From: Allomyces macrogynus ATCC 38327
Lineage: Eukaryota > Blastocladiomycota > Blastocladiomycetes > Blastocladiales > Blastocladiaceae
Assembly: GCA_000151295.1 (NCBI GenBank)
Contig: GG745350.1
Coordinates: 380,464-444,463 of the forward strand
Direction: 5' to 3'
DNA: 64,000 nucleotides
A program made the position numbers and the translations under genes. The notes under the pieces are model-generated. The model saw only the letters and a program-made list of their open reading frames with translations, did not search any database and had not been told where the DNA came from. Numbering within the stretch: the stretch's first letter is position 1; each line of letters starts with the position of its first letter. Of the stretch, positions 44,596 to 56,750 are shown one piece after another.

Positions 44596-45564
44596 ATGGT
44601 CAGCAACCCTCTGTTCGCGGACTCGTGCCCAACCGAATTCCGAATCCTGACCACGTTTCACGCCGGACCTGTGGACAGAGCTCCTCGGCGCGCGACAAGA
44701 ACGCGCCACCGCCCAAGGACGTGATCTCGCGCCTGGCCTGGGACACGTTGCTTGACAGCGTCAACGTGTCCATGACGTATGCACCGCACCGATCCGCGTT
44801 GTGCTGCTGTTGCGCCCGGACTGACCCGCCCTGCCGCATTGCAGCGACCTCAACAAGCTCGTCCTCAACTACCTCGTCATCGAGGGTCACATGGACGCGG
44901 CCCAGCATTTCTGCGCCGAGACGGGCCTGACCCCCGCCGTCGACCTCGCATCGATCCACGACCGCATGACCATTCGTACCGCGATTGATAACGGGCAAGT
45001 AGACGACGCCATGGAGCGGTTGAACGACCTCGACCCGGAAGTACGGCCCACGCCATCGCTCTCTCATTGACAGTGTCCCCCTTCTCCGGACGCTCACCAA
45101 GCCCCCCTTCTTTCCAGATCCTCGACACCAACCCGCAGCTCTACTTCCACCTGCAACAACAACGCTTGATCGAAACCATCCGCGTGGGCGACATCCCCGC
45201 GGCCCTCGACTTCGCGCAATCCGAACTGGCCCCACGAGGCGAAGAAAACCCGGCCTTCCTCGTCGACCTCGAGCGCACGCTCGCCCTCCTTGCCTTTGAC
45301 GCGACCGACGCCAACTCGCCCGTGGCCGACTTGCTCGCGCCGGCACACCGGCACCAGGTGGCTGCCGAGACGAACGCAGCCATTTTGCACGCGCAGGGAC
45401 AGGCGACGGATCCGAAATTGCCAGCGGTGTTGCGCTCCATGACCTGGGCGCAGGGCAAGTTGGAGGAACGCGCGGTGTTTCCGAAAGTCGCGGATGTCGT
45501 GCAAGCGGAACTGGTGGTCCCGCCAGAGTGTGATGGGGTGGATGCAGGCGGGATGCAGTTTTGA
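44596..45564 (+). CDS. GID8: GID/CTLH E3 ligase subunit Gid8 (TWA1)
   Basis: A LisH-CTLH-CRA scaffold subunit of the GID ubiquitin ligase that degrades gluconeogenic enzymes in yeast. Exon 1 is short (MVSNPLFAD, ATG at 44596). The next exon has KDVISRLAWDTLLDSVNVSM. An intron near 44776-44845 joins it to the LisH motif DLNKLVLNYLVIEGHMDAAQ. A third intron after LDPE leads to the CTLH/CRA region (ILDTNPQLYFHLQQQRLIET, then ERTLALLAFD, PVADLL and WAQGKLEE). These blocks match Gid8 rather than RanBP9 or MAEA: length is about 240 residues and there is no SPRY or RING. The stop is at 45562-45564. Confidence 0.93.
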
Positions 45565-45872
45565 AGTTGGGGGAGAGTGTTGGTATATACCTGATTGTTG
45601 TGCCGCTTTAGCAGAGAATGAACTGGATGTGACGATTTGTTGGTCTCGCTCATGCTCATGTCGCGTCGCCCTCCTCACATTGGCACAATGGACTCTGGAT
45701 GAAAGTCGGGAACGATCGAAAGAGATGCGACGGCAGCTTCATTACCGTCGCTCCACCCTCCTCCACCCGCTCCACCCATTCTTAGAATCACTAGTGTCTA
45801 CGGCAATATAATACGATGCTACAATAGATTCCTCACCCTCCCCACCCCACTCTCCACCCCACGTCTACCCTT
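45565..45872. other. Convergent spacer between GID8 and the transporter
   Basis: Holds both 3' UTRs. Pyrimidine-rich near 45750-45860. Nothing else was recognised. Confidence 0.4.
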
Positions 45873-47328
45873 CTAACTCCGCAACTCGGCCACGACCTGC
45901 GTCGGCGTCTTCCCCTTGGTCTCCGGCAAGATGCGCAACCCAATCGCGCCCATGACCAGCAAATAAACCGCCAAGATCACAAACACATACGACCCAATCA
46001 GACGCAGCAGCGGCGGGAATGCAAACAGAATCACGAAATTGCCCAAGTTATTCGCCACGAGCGCGACCTGCGAGGCCACCCCCACCGCGGCTGGTTCCAC
46101 GACCTCGGCCGTGTAAATGAACGGCACGGAGCTGAGCCCGATCGCAAACGTTGTCACGGCGAGAATGAAGGCGACGAGGGCGACGTAGGGCTGGCCGAGT
46201 TTTTCGGCGAGCGTGAAGACGGCGGCGCAGATGGCCATGCCGAACATGGACACCAGGATCAGCGGGCGGCGGCCGTACCGCTCGAGAAGGAGGCCCGGGA
46301 CAAAGTTGAGGAAGACGTAGTAGAGGTCGAAGACGACGAGGAAGAGCGAGGCCGCGTAGGCCGAGGGCAGGATCAGCGTCAGGATCGAGAAGGCGAACGA
46401 GAAGTAACTAAACGGCACGGTCACGGTCGTGAGTGACCTGGAATCGTCATGAGACACACAAAGATCCGACAAGCACGTACACGTTGATCCCCGACAACTG
46501 CTGCGTCGCATGCGACAGCACCAAGATCCACAACGACTTGCGGTGCGCGCGCGACGTCAAGAACTCGCCCAACGACACGGTCGCGCTCGCGGCACCGCTG
46601 CCAGATGCCGCGTCCTTGCACTCCTTGTTATCGGACTGGGGCGAGTCGAGTGCCGCCAATTCCTCGTGCGCGCCCATGCGCTGCATCACCATCTCGGCCT
46701 CGCTAGCGCGCCCTTGTGCGCGCAGGTAGACGGGCGACTCGACAATGACGAGCAAGAGCGCGAGCTGCAGGACGCAGAAGAAGGCGCCGACGAGAATCGT
46801 CAGCCGCCAGTATTGCGGGTCAGAATCGGCGCAATCTCCGAAATATACATGGGCGCGAGCGTCGACCCGCCGCCCGTCCCGAGCCCGGCCAACAAGCGGC
46901 CAATAATCAGCATCGGCAAATTGGTCGCAAACGCCATCATCAGAGACGCGATCAGCAGAGGGATGTTCAGCACTTGCATCGTGCGCACGCGGCCGTACTT
47001 GTCGCACGCGCGGCCCGCCCAGAGGGCGCCGAGGGCACCCCCGAGGGCCAGGACGGCATTGGCCGTCGAGTATTCGAGCGCTGACATCGGGATGCAGGTC
47101 GGCGCAACGAGGAAGGTCGGGTAGGTTTGGGTCGGGGTCGAGTCGACGCAGGGGAGCGTGTTGAGCTCGCTGGTGGGGCAGGGAAAAGGGCATCAGTGCG
47201 GGAAATCGACGAAACGTTGATACAGCCGTGGTGTCGAAGACGTACCCGAGATGGTGGCCCAGGTGGTACATCGATAGGGCGGCCGTAGCCCCGCACAGGT
47301 ACAGGTACATGGGTGACGAGGCCGTCAT
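45873..47328 (-). CDS. Major facilitator transporter, sugar-porter type
   Basis: A twelve-helix carrier, probably for a hexose or related polyol. The start at 47328 gives MTASSPMYLYLCGATAALSM, with the first helix leading to an extracellular loop split by an intron. The next exon has the loop 2-3 motif DKYGRVRTMQ and helices 2-5 (GRLLAGLGTGGGSTLAPMYI, SEIAPILTR). The middle carries ESPVYLRAQGRASEAEMVMQ, the cytosolic loop, and helix 7 HATQQLSGINVYV. The last exon has ERYGRRPLILVSMFGM, helices 9-12 and the terminal PETKGKT signature. QQLSGIN and PETKG are diagnostic of the sugar porter family. At least three introns are needed, at about 47190, 46800 and 46445. The substrate cannot be read from sequence. 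Confidence 0.85.
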
Positions 47329-48142
47329 CGCGGTAGCTGCTGCCGTGGTGCGCAGTGTCGACGGACGGGAAGGAGGTGGAGAGAGAGCGTTGGGAGAGCG
47401 GGAAGCCGGGGGGTCACAACAAGCAGCCGGACGAGGCCCCAGTTGGTTTGAATTACTCTTGGATCAGCGAGCTTGAAGATTGTTGGCGACGTTCGGGTCC
47501 TCGTTCAGGTTGAGTTGGAGTTCGTTGGAACAAGGAAGCGGGTCCCGACCATGAAATGAAGTGTGGAATCAAGGTTGCTCGGGGTGGGGGGGGGGGGGGG
47601 CGCCGAGAAACAATAAGGGATCATTGTGCGTCGAGATTGTGGGGCCAACTTCGTCGAGAACAATGGTGCGCGTGCGACGACCGAGTGTCGGTCGGAACAG
47701 CTCCGGATGTGCGCGGATTTGTTGACGAGCCGGAAATGAAGCGGAAAGTGAAGACCAGGCGCGTGGCCATGCAAGATTGTCTCGCGGCTCTCGCGGTGCG
47801 AGGCGGGGGCGGTGGTGGCAACAAGGCAGATCGTGGCAACCGAATCATGCGCTCACACGTGCTCGCGCAGCCCTCCTCACCGCACACACGCCCCCCCGCC
47901 TTGGCTGGCCAGTTGCTACCACGTCGTCGGCCAACGTGGAGCAAATCGTCGTCCTTGGTCTCGATCTCGTCCTGCCGCCAACTCGACCCGCGCCGCTACT
48001 GCCGTCAACTGCGACCGGCCAGTGTACTCGCGACGACGACGACCCACCCGCTGCCCGCTGTTTGATCTTCGCGCGGCGCTGACGCGTTCTTGGGAAACCC
48101 TTTCTGCTCGACCGAAAAAGCACCGCATTTCCATCGCCAACC
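47329..48142. other. Divergent promoter region between the transporter and importin-5
   Basis: Contains a 15-base poly-G tract (47586-47600) inside a G-rich patch beginning at 47579. Several short frames were seen but none recognised. Confidence 0.45.
47586..47600. repeat. 15-base poly-G tract
   Basis: A mononucleotide run next to ggggt; probably unstable in length. Confidence 0.85.
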
Positions 48143-51100
48143 ATGGAGCAGACCGTCGCGCACCTCACGACGCTGCTGCACACGCTCGCGTCGACCGACA
48201 ATGAGCAGCGCGCCGCTGCCGAGGAGGTGCTCAGCAAGGAGTACCTCGAGAAGAAGCCCGACCTCGCCCTCTCGGGTCTGATCCACATCCTGCGCAACAA
48301 CCCGGATGTGCCTGTGCGTCTTTTTCGTAATCGGTGCTCGAAATGACCGTGCTGGGACCGGATCTGATCACTAGCTTCCATTTAGCTTCGCTCGTTTGCC
48401 GCCGTCCTGTTCCGCCGCCTCGCACTGCAGCCCGTCCCCGTGCCCGCGGCGGACGGGACCAAGACGCACACGTCGGCGCTCTTCATGATCCAGGAAACGA
48501 CGCGCCGCGGGTGCCTCGCCGAGCTTCTGGGCGCGCTCGCGGCCGAGCCCGTCGTCACGGTGCGCAAAAAGCTGTGCGACTGCATTTCCGAGGTGGCCAA
48601 AGCGCTGCTCAACAAGCACGGTAGCGTTTCCCTTCTCTGCTACCGCCCTCATTGCATCGGCAGTGGCATTTGCGCGCGCGATCTGTGCCCGCGATCGCTC
48701 ACTCTATCGATCCATTCTAGTCGCGTGGCCCGAGCTCACGCCCGCCGTCTTGCAGTGTGTGCGTGCCGCCGAGCCCGAGTACCGCGAGTCGGCTTTCCGC
48801 ATTCTCGGGTCGGTCCCGAAACTGCTCATGCCCAACGACGTGCTCGACATGGTCACGGTCGGCCCGATTTTCGAGTCGGGGCTCGCCGAGTCGGAGGTAC
48901 TCGCTGTGCGCATCACGGCGCTCAACGCGGCCGTGTTTTTCCTGATCGAGGCCAGTCCGGACACCAAGGCCGCGTCGTTCTCGGGGCTCATGGTCCAGAT
49001 GCTCAATGTCCTGCCGGCGCTGCTCGGTGCGGGCAACGAGGAGGGGCTCACGGAGGCTTTTACGGCGCTGATTGAGCTGGCGGCCAACCAGCCCAAGCTG
49101 TTCCGTCCCGTCTTGCCGCAGATTTTGAACTTTGCGCTGTCGATCATTGGCAATGCCCAGCTCGAGGCGACGACGCGGCACTCGTGCCTGGAACTGTTGC
49201 TCACGATCGTCGACGAGGCGCCCGCCATGGTGCGCAAGCTCACGCCCGACTTCCCGTCCAAGGTGATTCCGATCTGCCTCAACATGATGGCGCAGCTCGA
49301 GGACGACGAGGCGTGGCATACGACCAACTCGATCGAGGAGCAAGAGGACGAGAACGACGAGGATTACGTGATTGGCGAGCAGGCCATGGACCGGATCGCG
49401 CGTAAGCTCGGCGCCGTTGTCACAACCCCCGTGGCCTTCACCATCATTCCGCAAATGCTCGCCGCGCAGGAGTGGCAGCAGCGGCACGCGGCGCTCATGG
49501 CCATCTCGGCGATTGGCGAAGGGTGCCACAAGGTGCTCAGCAAGGATCTCGGCAAGGTCGTGAACATGGTCACGCCCTTCACGCAGGACCCGCACCCGCG
49601 CGTGCGTCACGCGGCCTGCAACTGTGTTGGCCAAATGGCGACCGATTTCGCACCCAGCTTGCAAAAGAAGTTCCACAAGCACGTGATTCCGGCGCTCATG
49701 GCGTGCATGGACGACGTTGCCAACCCGCGCGTCCAGGCACATGGTGCTGCCGCGCTCGTCAACTTCTGCGAGGAGGTTGAGCGTACCGACCTCGCGCCGT
49801 ACCTCGAGGCCCTGTTCGGCAAGCTCGTGACTCTGGCGTCGTCGCCCAAGATTTACCTGCAGGAGCAGGCCATCACGACCATGGCCACGGTCGCCGACGC
49901 GGCCGAGGACGCGTTTGTCCAGTACTACCCGGCCGTCATGCCGGCGCTGTTGCAGATCCTGTCGACGCCCAACAGCAAGGAGCTGCGTCTTCTGCGCGGC
50001 AAGGCAATGGAGTGTGCGACGCTGATCGCCATGGCCGTCAAGAAGCCCGTCTTCCAGAACCACGCGCAGTTGTTCCTCGAGGCGCTGGCGCGGATCCAGA
50101 ACGAGGTGACCGACCCGGACGACCCGCAGGTGTCGTACCTGATGCACGCGTGGGCACGGCTGTGCACGGTCCTTGCCGCCGACTTCGTGCCGTACTTGCC
50201 GATCGTCATGCCGCCGCTGCTCACGGCCGCGCAGATCAAGCCCGAGGTGGCGCTGCTCGACGTGGACGATTCGGACGAGGACTACTCGGCCGAGGACGGG
50301 TGGCAGCAGGCCATGATTGACGGCCAGCGGCTGTGCATTCGCACGTCGCTGCTCGACGAAAAGTGCTCGGCGATCGAAATGGTCATGTGCTACGCGCGCC
50401 ACTTGGGCACCGGGTTCAAGCAGTACGTGCCGCAGGTTATGGAGATTTTGATCCCGAACCTGCTCTTCTACTACCACGACGGGGTGCGGCACGCGGCGAT
50501 GCGCGCGATCCCGCCCGTCTTGGCGGCCGCGCAGGACGAGCCGACGGCGGTGCTGCCGCTGTGGTCGGTTGCATTTGACAAGATTGCCAAGCTGCTGCCG
50601 CAGGAACTCGACGTGGAAATGGCCTACAATGTCGTTGCCGGGTTGACCGAGGTCATTCAGTTGCTCGAAAAGCAGTCGCTCAATGACCAGCAGGCCGCGA
50701 CGCTGATGCGCGTGCTCAACGAAGTACTCAAGGAGTATTATGACCGCGTCAAGGCGCGCGAGGAGCAGCGTCAGGACGAGGACTTTGACCCGGACCAGGA
50801 AGAGGCGATCGAGGACGAGGCTGCGCTCGAGAACATGGTCATCACTGAGATTGCCAAGTTGATCCAGATGCTGCTCAAGATCTATGGCACGCACGCGCTC
50901 CCGCTCGTCGACCAGCTCATGGACTCGGTCGTCGTCTTCCTCAACGAGCAGGACGAGGACTTGATTCTCCTCGCCGTCTCGGTCTTTGACGACCTCGCCG
51001 AGTACACGGGCCCGGCGCTCGCGACCTACATGAACGTCTTTGGCGAACGCATCGTGCAGCTGCTTGCGTCGCCGCTGCCGTCGGTCCGGCAGTCGGTCGC

Positions 51101-51611
51101 GTACGGTGTGGGCATTGCCGCGACCAAGGGCGGGCCCGCCGTGCACCCGCTGTGCCTCGCCGCCGTCCCGCGTCTCGTTGAGATGGTGCGTGCGCCCAAG
51201 TCGCGCGACGACGACAATGTTGTCGCGACCGAGAACGCCGTGGCCGCACTCGCACGCATTTTGCGGTCGGATGTCCTGCCCGTCCAGCAGCGCGACGAGG
51301 CCCTGGCCTTCTTTGTCACGTCGATGCCCGTTGTCTTTGACGAGGAGGAGGCCGTCGTCACGACCTCGTTCCTGCTGGACTTGGTCGAGGCTGCGCACCC
51401 GGCGGTGGGCGCCCAGCTCGAGCATACCGTCGATGCCCTGCTCGAGGTGCTCTACCAGGGGACGCTCGACGACGACCAGCAGCTGCAGCAGCGCGCGCTC
51501 GCCGACGTCAAGACGCTCCTTGCGGGCATGCCGCAGGACAAGCAGACGGCGATCTGGAATGCGCTGCCTGCGGATAAGCGGTCGGTGCTCAAGGAGCGCG
51601 GGTTCTTCTAA
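48143..51611 (+). CDS. PSE1: Importin-5 / karyopherin beta-3 (Pse1/Kap121)
   Basis: A HEAT-repeat nuclear import receptor for ribosomal proteins and histones, RanGTP-regulated. Exon 1 starts MEQTVAHLTTLLHTLASTD. An intron (about 48310-48391) joins NPDVP to LRSFAAVLFRRLA. A second intron (about 48621-48719) joins LNKH to VAWPELTPAVLQC. The remainder, about 2.9 kb, is one exon of HEAT repeats. It includes the acidic loop EEQEDENDEDYVIGEQAMDR, which in this family contacts Ran, as well as RVRHAACNCVGQMATDFAP and the second acidic insert DVDDSDEDYSAEDGW. The C-terminus is ADKRSVLKERGFF, with the stop at 51609-51611. Length is about 1090 residues, close to human IPO5. No breaks were seen. Confidence 0.95.
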
Positions 51612-52150
51612 GCGGGGTGGTGTGTTGCTTTTCGTCTTTCGTGTCGATGTGTGACCCGCGGGCAGGATAGAGCGCCTGCGCCAACGGGGATGGATTGGCC
51701 GTGTGTCGTCGTCGTTTTGCTTTTCTCGGTTATTGATTGGTGCCATTTGTGATGATGCTTTTGGTGTTTAGCGCTCGTGTTCGACGTGAGGCCTCTTTGT
51801 AGTTTACCAGGCCGGTTTATATTTCATTGCATTCTTTTCGGAACAGCGTTCCCTTGCCGACAATGCTGTTGTCGGCCTGCAATCGCGCATGCATCAGAAC
51901 AGCGGCTGCGAGCGGAGTGTTGTGTGTTGTCAGCCAGCTGTCCGAATCCACGAGTCCAATCGGACGGCAAACAGAATCGCGGTGGCGAAAGCGCAAGTTA
52001 CCGTGGCCGTGTCGGTCTGTTCATGACAAAGACGCGACCAACCCCGAACCCTTGCTCTCAAAATTCTGCTTGCTCCTGCTCGCCGGCTTGTAACTCACTC
52101 TCACTCTCTCCAGCACCGCGCACACAGCACCCACCAGCAACACCAACACC
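51612..52150. other. Spacer between importin-5 and ATX1
   Basis: Co-directional neighbours. Probably the PSE1 3' UTR and the ATX1 promoter. No gene was recognised; a pyrimidine-rich stretch precedes the ATX1 start (ctcactctcactctctcc, about 52093-52110). Confidence 0.4.
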
Positions 52151-52572
52151 ATGGCCGTATGTTTAGCAAGGACTGCAAGGCGACAAGCGAGGCAATCATC
52201 GCCACACCGTCAAGCTCGACCCAGCAACCTCAGCAACGCGCCCCGCGTCGAACCCAGCATCGATTGACGTGACCTTTCCCGCTTGCTCGCGTAGACCTAC
52301 ACGTTCAACGTCACCATGACCTGCACCGGGTGCTCGGGCGCCGTCGAGCGCGCGCTCAAGCGGTTGGGCGGTACGCTCGCTTCCCCCTGCCCACCTTGTT
52401 GGGTCGCGTCGTTTTGCTCAAATCTGATCGATTGGCCGACCACGCTCTAGGCATCAACAAGCTCGACATTTCGCTCGAGAAGCAGACGGTGGTCGTCGAG
52501 ACGGACCATTCGCTCGAGACGGTCTTTGAGACGATCAAGAAGACGGGAAAGGCTGTGACGGTCGCCTCGTAA
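52151..52572 (+). CDS. ATX1: Copper metallochaperone Atx1/ATOX1
   Basis: Delivers Cu(I) to the Ccc2/ATP7 P-type ATPase. Three exons: a two-codon first exon (ATGGCC|gtatgt at 52151), exon 2 TYTFNVTMTCTGCSGAVERA ending in LKRLGG, and exon 3 INKLDISLEKQTVVVETDHS ending in KKTGKAVTVAS. The metal site MTCTGC is the MxCxxC motif, and the Lys-rich C-terminal loop is as expected. Total length is about 70 residues, normal for the family. Because exon 1 is tiny, the gene is easy to miss; splicing is supported by GT-AG signals and exact frame continuity. Confidence 0.9.
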
Positions 52573-52799
52573 CGCGGCACGAGGTGCAGGATGTACAGTT
52601 ATGAGACCGTTGGATTGCACTCCCCCATTCACACCTCATGTCAGCACTGTCACCGTCGTCGTGATTACTCTTGGGCATGACGAAGTGTGGTCAGGCTCGA
52701 ATCGAAACGTGTCGCCAGTTAAGGCTTCTTGCTCGCGTCCTTCGTCCAATATCCACTGTTCATAGCACAGCATCACGCGAGCCGGCAACTTGTTGCAAA

Positions 52800-54021
52800 A
52801 TGGCGTCGAGCTCTAATGCCAGCAATCCGCTCAAGGACTATGATGTGCAGGTCGACTATTACGCGCTGCTCGACATTACGCTGGACGCCGAGCCGGGCAC
52901 CATCAAGAAGGCGTACTACAAGAAATCACTCGAGCTACATCCAGGTTTGCTCTCGCCAGCCCCTGAGCCGTTGCGACACAGGCAGGAACAAGAACTGATG
53001 CGTCGTTGTACGCATCGCTAGACAAGAACCGCGACAATCCAGATGCAGCGACGTTATTCCACCAAATCAAGCAGGCATACGAGCTGCTGTCGAACGAGGC
53101 GGCCAAGACCGCGTACGATGCGATTGTGCGTCAGCGGCAGGAGCAGCGCGCACGGTTCGAGAAGATGGACGCGGCCAAGCGCCAGATGCGCGAGGGTACG
53201 TTGTTGTACTGGACCTGGCGAGCAGGGATTGAAGCTGACGCTGATGACGATGCTTGTATAGACCTGGAAGCGCGCGAGCGCGCGGTCGAGCTGGCGCGCA
53301 AGCAGACCGTCAAGGCCGAGCTGAACCGGTCAGCCGAGGTACGTTGATTCTCCTCGTGTTGCCGCAGATTATCAAGCCGAACTTGACTCTGACCGGCACG
53401 ACCTTCATTTCGTTGTAGATTGAGCGCCTGCGGTCCGAGAACGCACAGAAACTGCGCGACCACACGGCGCAACTCGCCCACCGCGCCGCTGCATCCGCTC
53501 ACGTCGCTCGGTCCACCGCCTTGACCCCCTCTCCACCCACCTCCGACCCGGCGCACCGCACGCTCAAGTGCAAGTGGCGCGTCTCGCGCGTGCAGCACAC
53601 CGAGTCCACCCTACCCGCACTGTTTGCACCGTACGGTGCCGTCGAGCAACTTCTCGTCGCGCCCATCAAGCCGGGCAAGAAGACGGGCACAGCCGTCGTG
53701 CAAATGGCACGCAAGGAAGGTGCGATCGCGGCGATGCGCGCGCACACCGAGGGCAAGTTGGGTAAGGTGGACGAGGTGACGTGGGCCGCTGGGAGTCCGC
53801 CGCCAGTAGCGGACCCGGTTCAAGCACCTGCAGCGGCGCCGGCAAGGTCAACGACCGCGTCGCTCGGGACGGCGGCGACAACGGTGGCGGGTGCGCGGGC
53901 GATTTTGGGGCAAGAGGCGGATATTTTGCGGATGATGAGTGCGCGACGCGTGCAGCGGGCAGCGTCTGGTGCAGCAAGCAGTGGCAGTGTAGAGTCACCA
54001 GGTGGATTGAGCGGTGCATAG
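52800..54021 (+). CDS. DNAJC17-like J-domain plus RRM protein
   Basis: DNAJC17 and yeast Cwc23 relatives are spliceosome-associated J proteins. The start at 52800 gives MASSSNASNPLKDYDVQVDY. The J domain is YALLDITLDAEPGTIKKAYY, with the catalytic HPD split by an intron (CATCCAG|gtttgc ... ctag|ACAAG) and then QIKQAYELLSNEAAKTAYD. A charged coiled coil follows (RQEQRARFEKMDAAKRQMRE), with two further introns near 53200-53260 and 53340-53418. The RRM (KCKWRVSRVQHTESTLPALF, then KTGTAVVQM) is followed by an Ala-rich tail ending at 54021. J domain, coiled coil, RRM is the DNAJC17 order. Confidence 0.88.
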
Positions 54022-54330
54022 TACTATGGCAACCTGATAACAATGCAGTCCGCGTGATGGTAACAAATGCTTATGACCAATTGACATCCTCCGCAAATCG
54101 ACGCAAGTCGATGCAAACATTGACATGCAAGCGCGCTCTGCCTTGTGCACCACATATGAACAATGTGGTCAAAGCGACGTAGTCTCATGGACTTGGCAAT
54201 TTGCAAGGGCGACAAACGTGTCACTGCACCAGATACGGTTACGGAAAAGCAGGTGTGAGCTCAAGATCGACCTGCGCTTGCAGAGCGACCGGGGCGATGA
54301 CAAGTGAGCAGAGTGACGTGGTGAAATGGC
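54022..54330. other. Convergent spacer
   Basis: AT-richer DNA between the DNAJC17-like gene and the broken F-box-like locus. Nothing coding was recognised. Confidence 0.4.
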
Positions 54331-55169
54331 TCAAGTGATGGATGACCAAAAAAGTCGGAGCGAACAGTGCAGTCGGGGCACCGAAAAGCACAGGTTGTCA
54401 AGTACAGTCAGATCATTGGGATCAGTCACGATCAGCATCAGCTTGCACAACTGCGGCAGATCAATGGGCTCAGCGTGATGCTGTTGATGATCACAAAAGA
54501 GTTTCAATGTCAGCACTCGAAGCGTTGGGCTGAGATGAGCAAGAACATCAGCGAATACGACAGCATGCAGGGGCACGTCCATGGCAAGCTGCGTCAAATG
54601 TGGAGAACACTCGGCCATACGCTTGAACATTGGCGCAAATGCGTGTAAGCAGACAGTGAGCAATGGTCCCTCATAGTATACACTGGGCATCGCTTTGAGC
54701 GATCCGACGAGGTTGAGCGAGCAGATACAGTCATTTGCGACTCCAATGGGTAGACGTTGCGGTGGACAGTATATGCCAACCGATTCACATGCACGTCAGC
54801 GACTACGTGCGCTTGATCCACCCCCAAGACGGTCGAAGAGGGGCAAATGTCGGCCTCGAGAAACAGGTGCCATGACAGAACGATATCGTCCGAGAATGGT
54901 GTCACACAGTGAACAAGTGGCCCGCGATCCGCTTCAATGGCGTGCTCCTCTACAGAGACATCCAGGTTCAAATTCCACTTCACCTGCACCCGGCCGACGG
55001 CGCACCAAAGCGCGACACAGGCACAGTGCAACATGGCAACAACTTCGGCCGCAAAGGAGCCAATGGTCAGAACGTCTTGGCAGCTCGGCATCCTCCTGCG
55101 GAAATCGCATGAGAAATGCTGTTCCACAATCAGGCACAAGACATCGGTTGGAAGGTCAACAATGTTCAT
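54331..55169 (-). pseudogene. F-box-like protein, probably frame-broken
   Basis: The start at 55169 gives MNIVDLPTDVLCLIVEQHF, an F-box-like helix pair, followed by CQDVLTIGSFAAEVVAMLHC, a pattern usual in fungal F-box proteins. The frame ends in unnatural sequence near 54600. A second frame (ICSLNLVGSLKAMPSVYYEG, then LLTVCLHAFAPMFKRM and Leu-rich repeats) continues to 54331. The switch near 54740 has no GT-AG solution that I can find, so it looks like a one-base frameshift. If joined, the product would be about 280 residues with an N-terminal F-box and a Leu-rich C-terminus. Confidence 0.5.
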
Positions 55170-55524
55170 GATTCGACGCGACTGTGGGACCACTGCTGCA
55201 GTATCAACCTAAGGACGCTCACTCGCGCGCGATGGGTCAGGATTGTTGTTGGCGCGTTGTTCCATGGTGAGAGAGTCTTGTGCGGCAGGTGTGCACTGGA
55301 ATTGAATCTGTCGAGGTCAAGTTCAGCTGGGTTAATAATTGATCGTTAGATTTGACGTGCGATCGGTTTGAGTCTGGCTTGAGCGGTCATGAGCGTTGTG
55401 AGCGACATCTTCACGTCATCGTCAAAGTCGACCGCCACGACGCGCATGTTGCAGTCCGTCCATACCAGCTCAGTATCCACTCGCGTCGTTGTGAACACGA
55501 TTACCACTGGCCTCTTCATTTCAA
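55170..55524. other. Spacer between two F-box/LRR-like pieces
   Basis: No recognised coding content. Both neighbours are leftward. Confidence 0.35.
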
Positions 55525-56750
55525 CTAGACAATAATTTCCACTTTCTCTTGCCACTCTTGCAGCTCAGCAAACGTACCCTCGACGGGGTCCACAATTTCT
55601 GGGTCTACACCCTCTGCAAAGCGACGTTTCATGGCAAGCAGTGGATAATGACGACCCTCCACTGCCATGCCCAAAGCCCGCAAAGCACCTACGTCGGCCG
55701 ATCGCACGCTCAACCGTCTCTTCCGCGAATGCTGCTGGCGCTCGTTCTCCTTTTCGTCCCACGCGGCCTTCACGGCCCATTGAATGACCGCCTCAATGTC
55801 AACAGCAGCAGCGTCTGCGTCCACGACGTGCACAACATCAAACACGAGCGTCTCGGCGATCTGACGCTTCGCACTCATGTTGAGAAGCGCGCGCCACATC
55901 AGGTGCCCCTGGTGATACTCGAGGTGCTACACCGGATGAGGTGAGCCCTCTCGTGATCGATGTGTTCAATGCGCACGCGCGTGAGCCGCGGGGCACGGAC
56001 GAGCCTTTCAATGAGGAAGGGTGGAACGAATTGCGTGAGGAACGTTTGCAGCGTAAACAGTGCAGGAAGCGCGTCAATTTGGTGGACGGCGTGGTCCTCC
56101 TCATCAAGAGTGAAGTGCAACAGTCTTGGGAGAGTGCGCGAGAAAGCAGCGAGCGTCCTGAGACTGGTCGTGAGGTGCGTCACAAACGCCAGTGTTGGCG
56201 CTGTGTTATCCAGCCACTCGATTGGGCTCAAGAGGGACAAGGTCGTGAGGTACGGGAGTGCGTCCAGGACGGCAGCATCAATCTGGAGCGGCTCATTGGG
56301 ACATTCTGCAATGGAACGGCGGTTGATGATCACGTTCGTCACAGTCGGCCAAGGATTCGCGTTGACAAAAGCTGTTGTCCAGTTCTGGTCCATTGGCTCC
56401 ATGAACAACGCCGGTTCCTCGAGTGCTGGCATAGCTGCGACCAGAGTCAAATCGTCGAACAAACAAGGGAAGGCAACTGACAAGTAAGGGAGAGCAGGGA
56501 ACGTCATGGTTGGCATTGGCCGTGCAATGGGAACAAAGCGGTCTGGGTCACAGGACTGGCGATGATGCGTTGAATCATCCAGGAAACAATACTCCATGGC
56601 GAAGTGCCTCAGTCCAGGCGCGGCAACCGCCAGAGACGCGAGAAAAGTCTGGGAAATCGTGGCGAACTTGAGTTGAATCGAGGTCAGGGGCCCGAATGAG
56701 CCCAGGAGTGTTGTTAATGGGTCGTATTTGTGGTATCTCGCACGAGGAAC
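55525..56750 (-). pseudogene. Leucine-rich-repeat-like fragment lacking an F-box, frame change near its 3' end
   Basis: The - strand frame ending at 55899 has irregular Leu-rich repeats (LTTLLGSFGPLTSIQLKFAT, PRLLHFTLDEEDHAVHQIDA, PPFLIERLVRAPRLTRVRIE) typical of fungal F-box/LRR proteins. It stops shortly after HERAHLIR. A second frame (HLMWRALLNMSAKRQIAETL, then TFAELQEWQEKVEIIV) continues to 55525 and looks like its C-terminus. A 24-nt GT-AG candidate at the junction (gtgtagcacc...caccag) does not restore frame. No F-box is visible upstream, where the frame instead overlaps the 5' end of the divergent RabGAP gene. It is probably a truncated relative of the 54.3-55.2 kb locus. Confidence 0.45.

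Noticed and set aside
48717..51746. An antisense open frame of about 1000 codons on the - strand
   Set aside because: It lies exactly opposite importin-5, whose HEAT-repeat protein is unmistakable. The antisense frame is a by-product of GC-biased codons and its peptide is Arg/His-rich.
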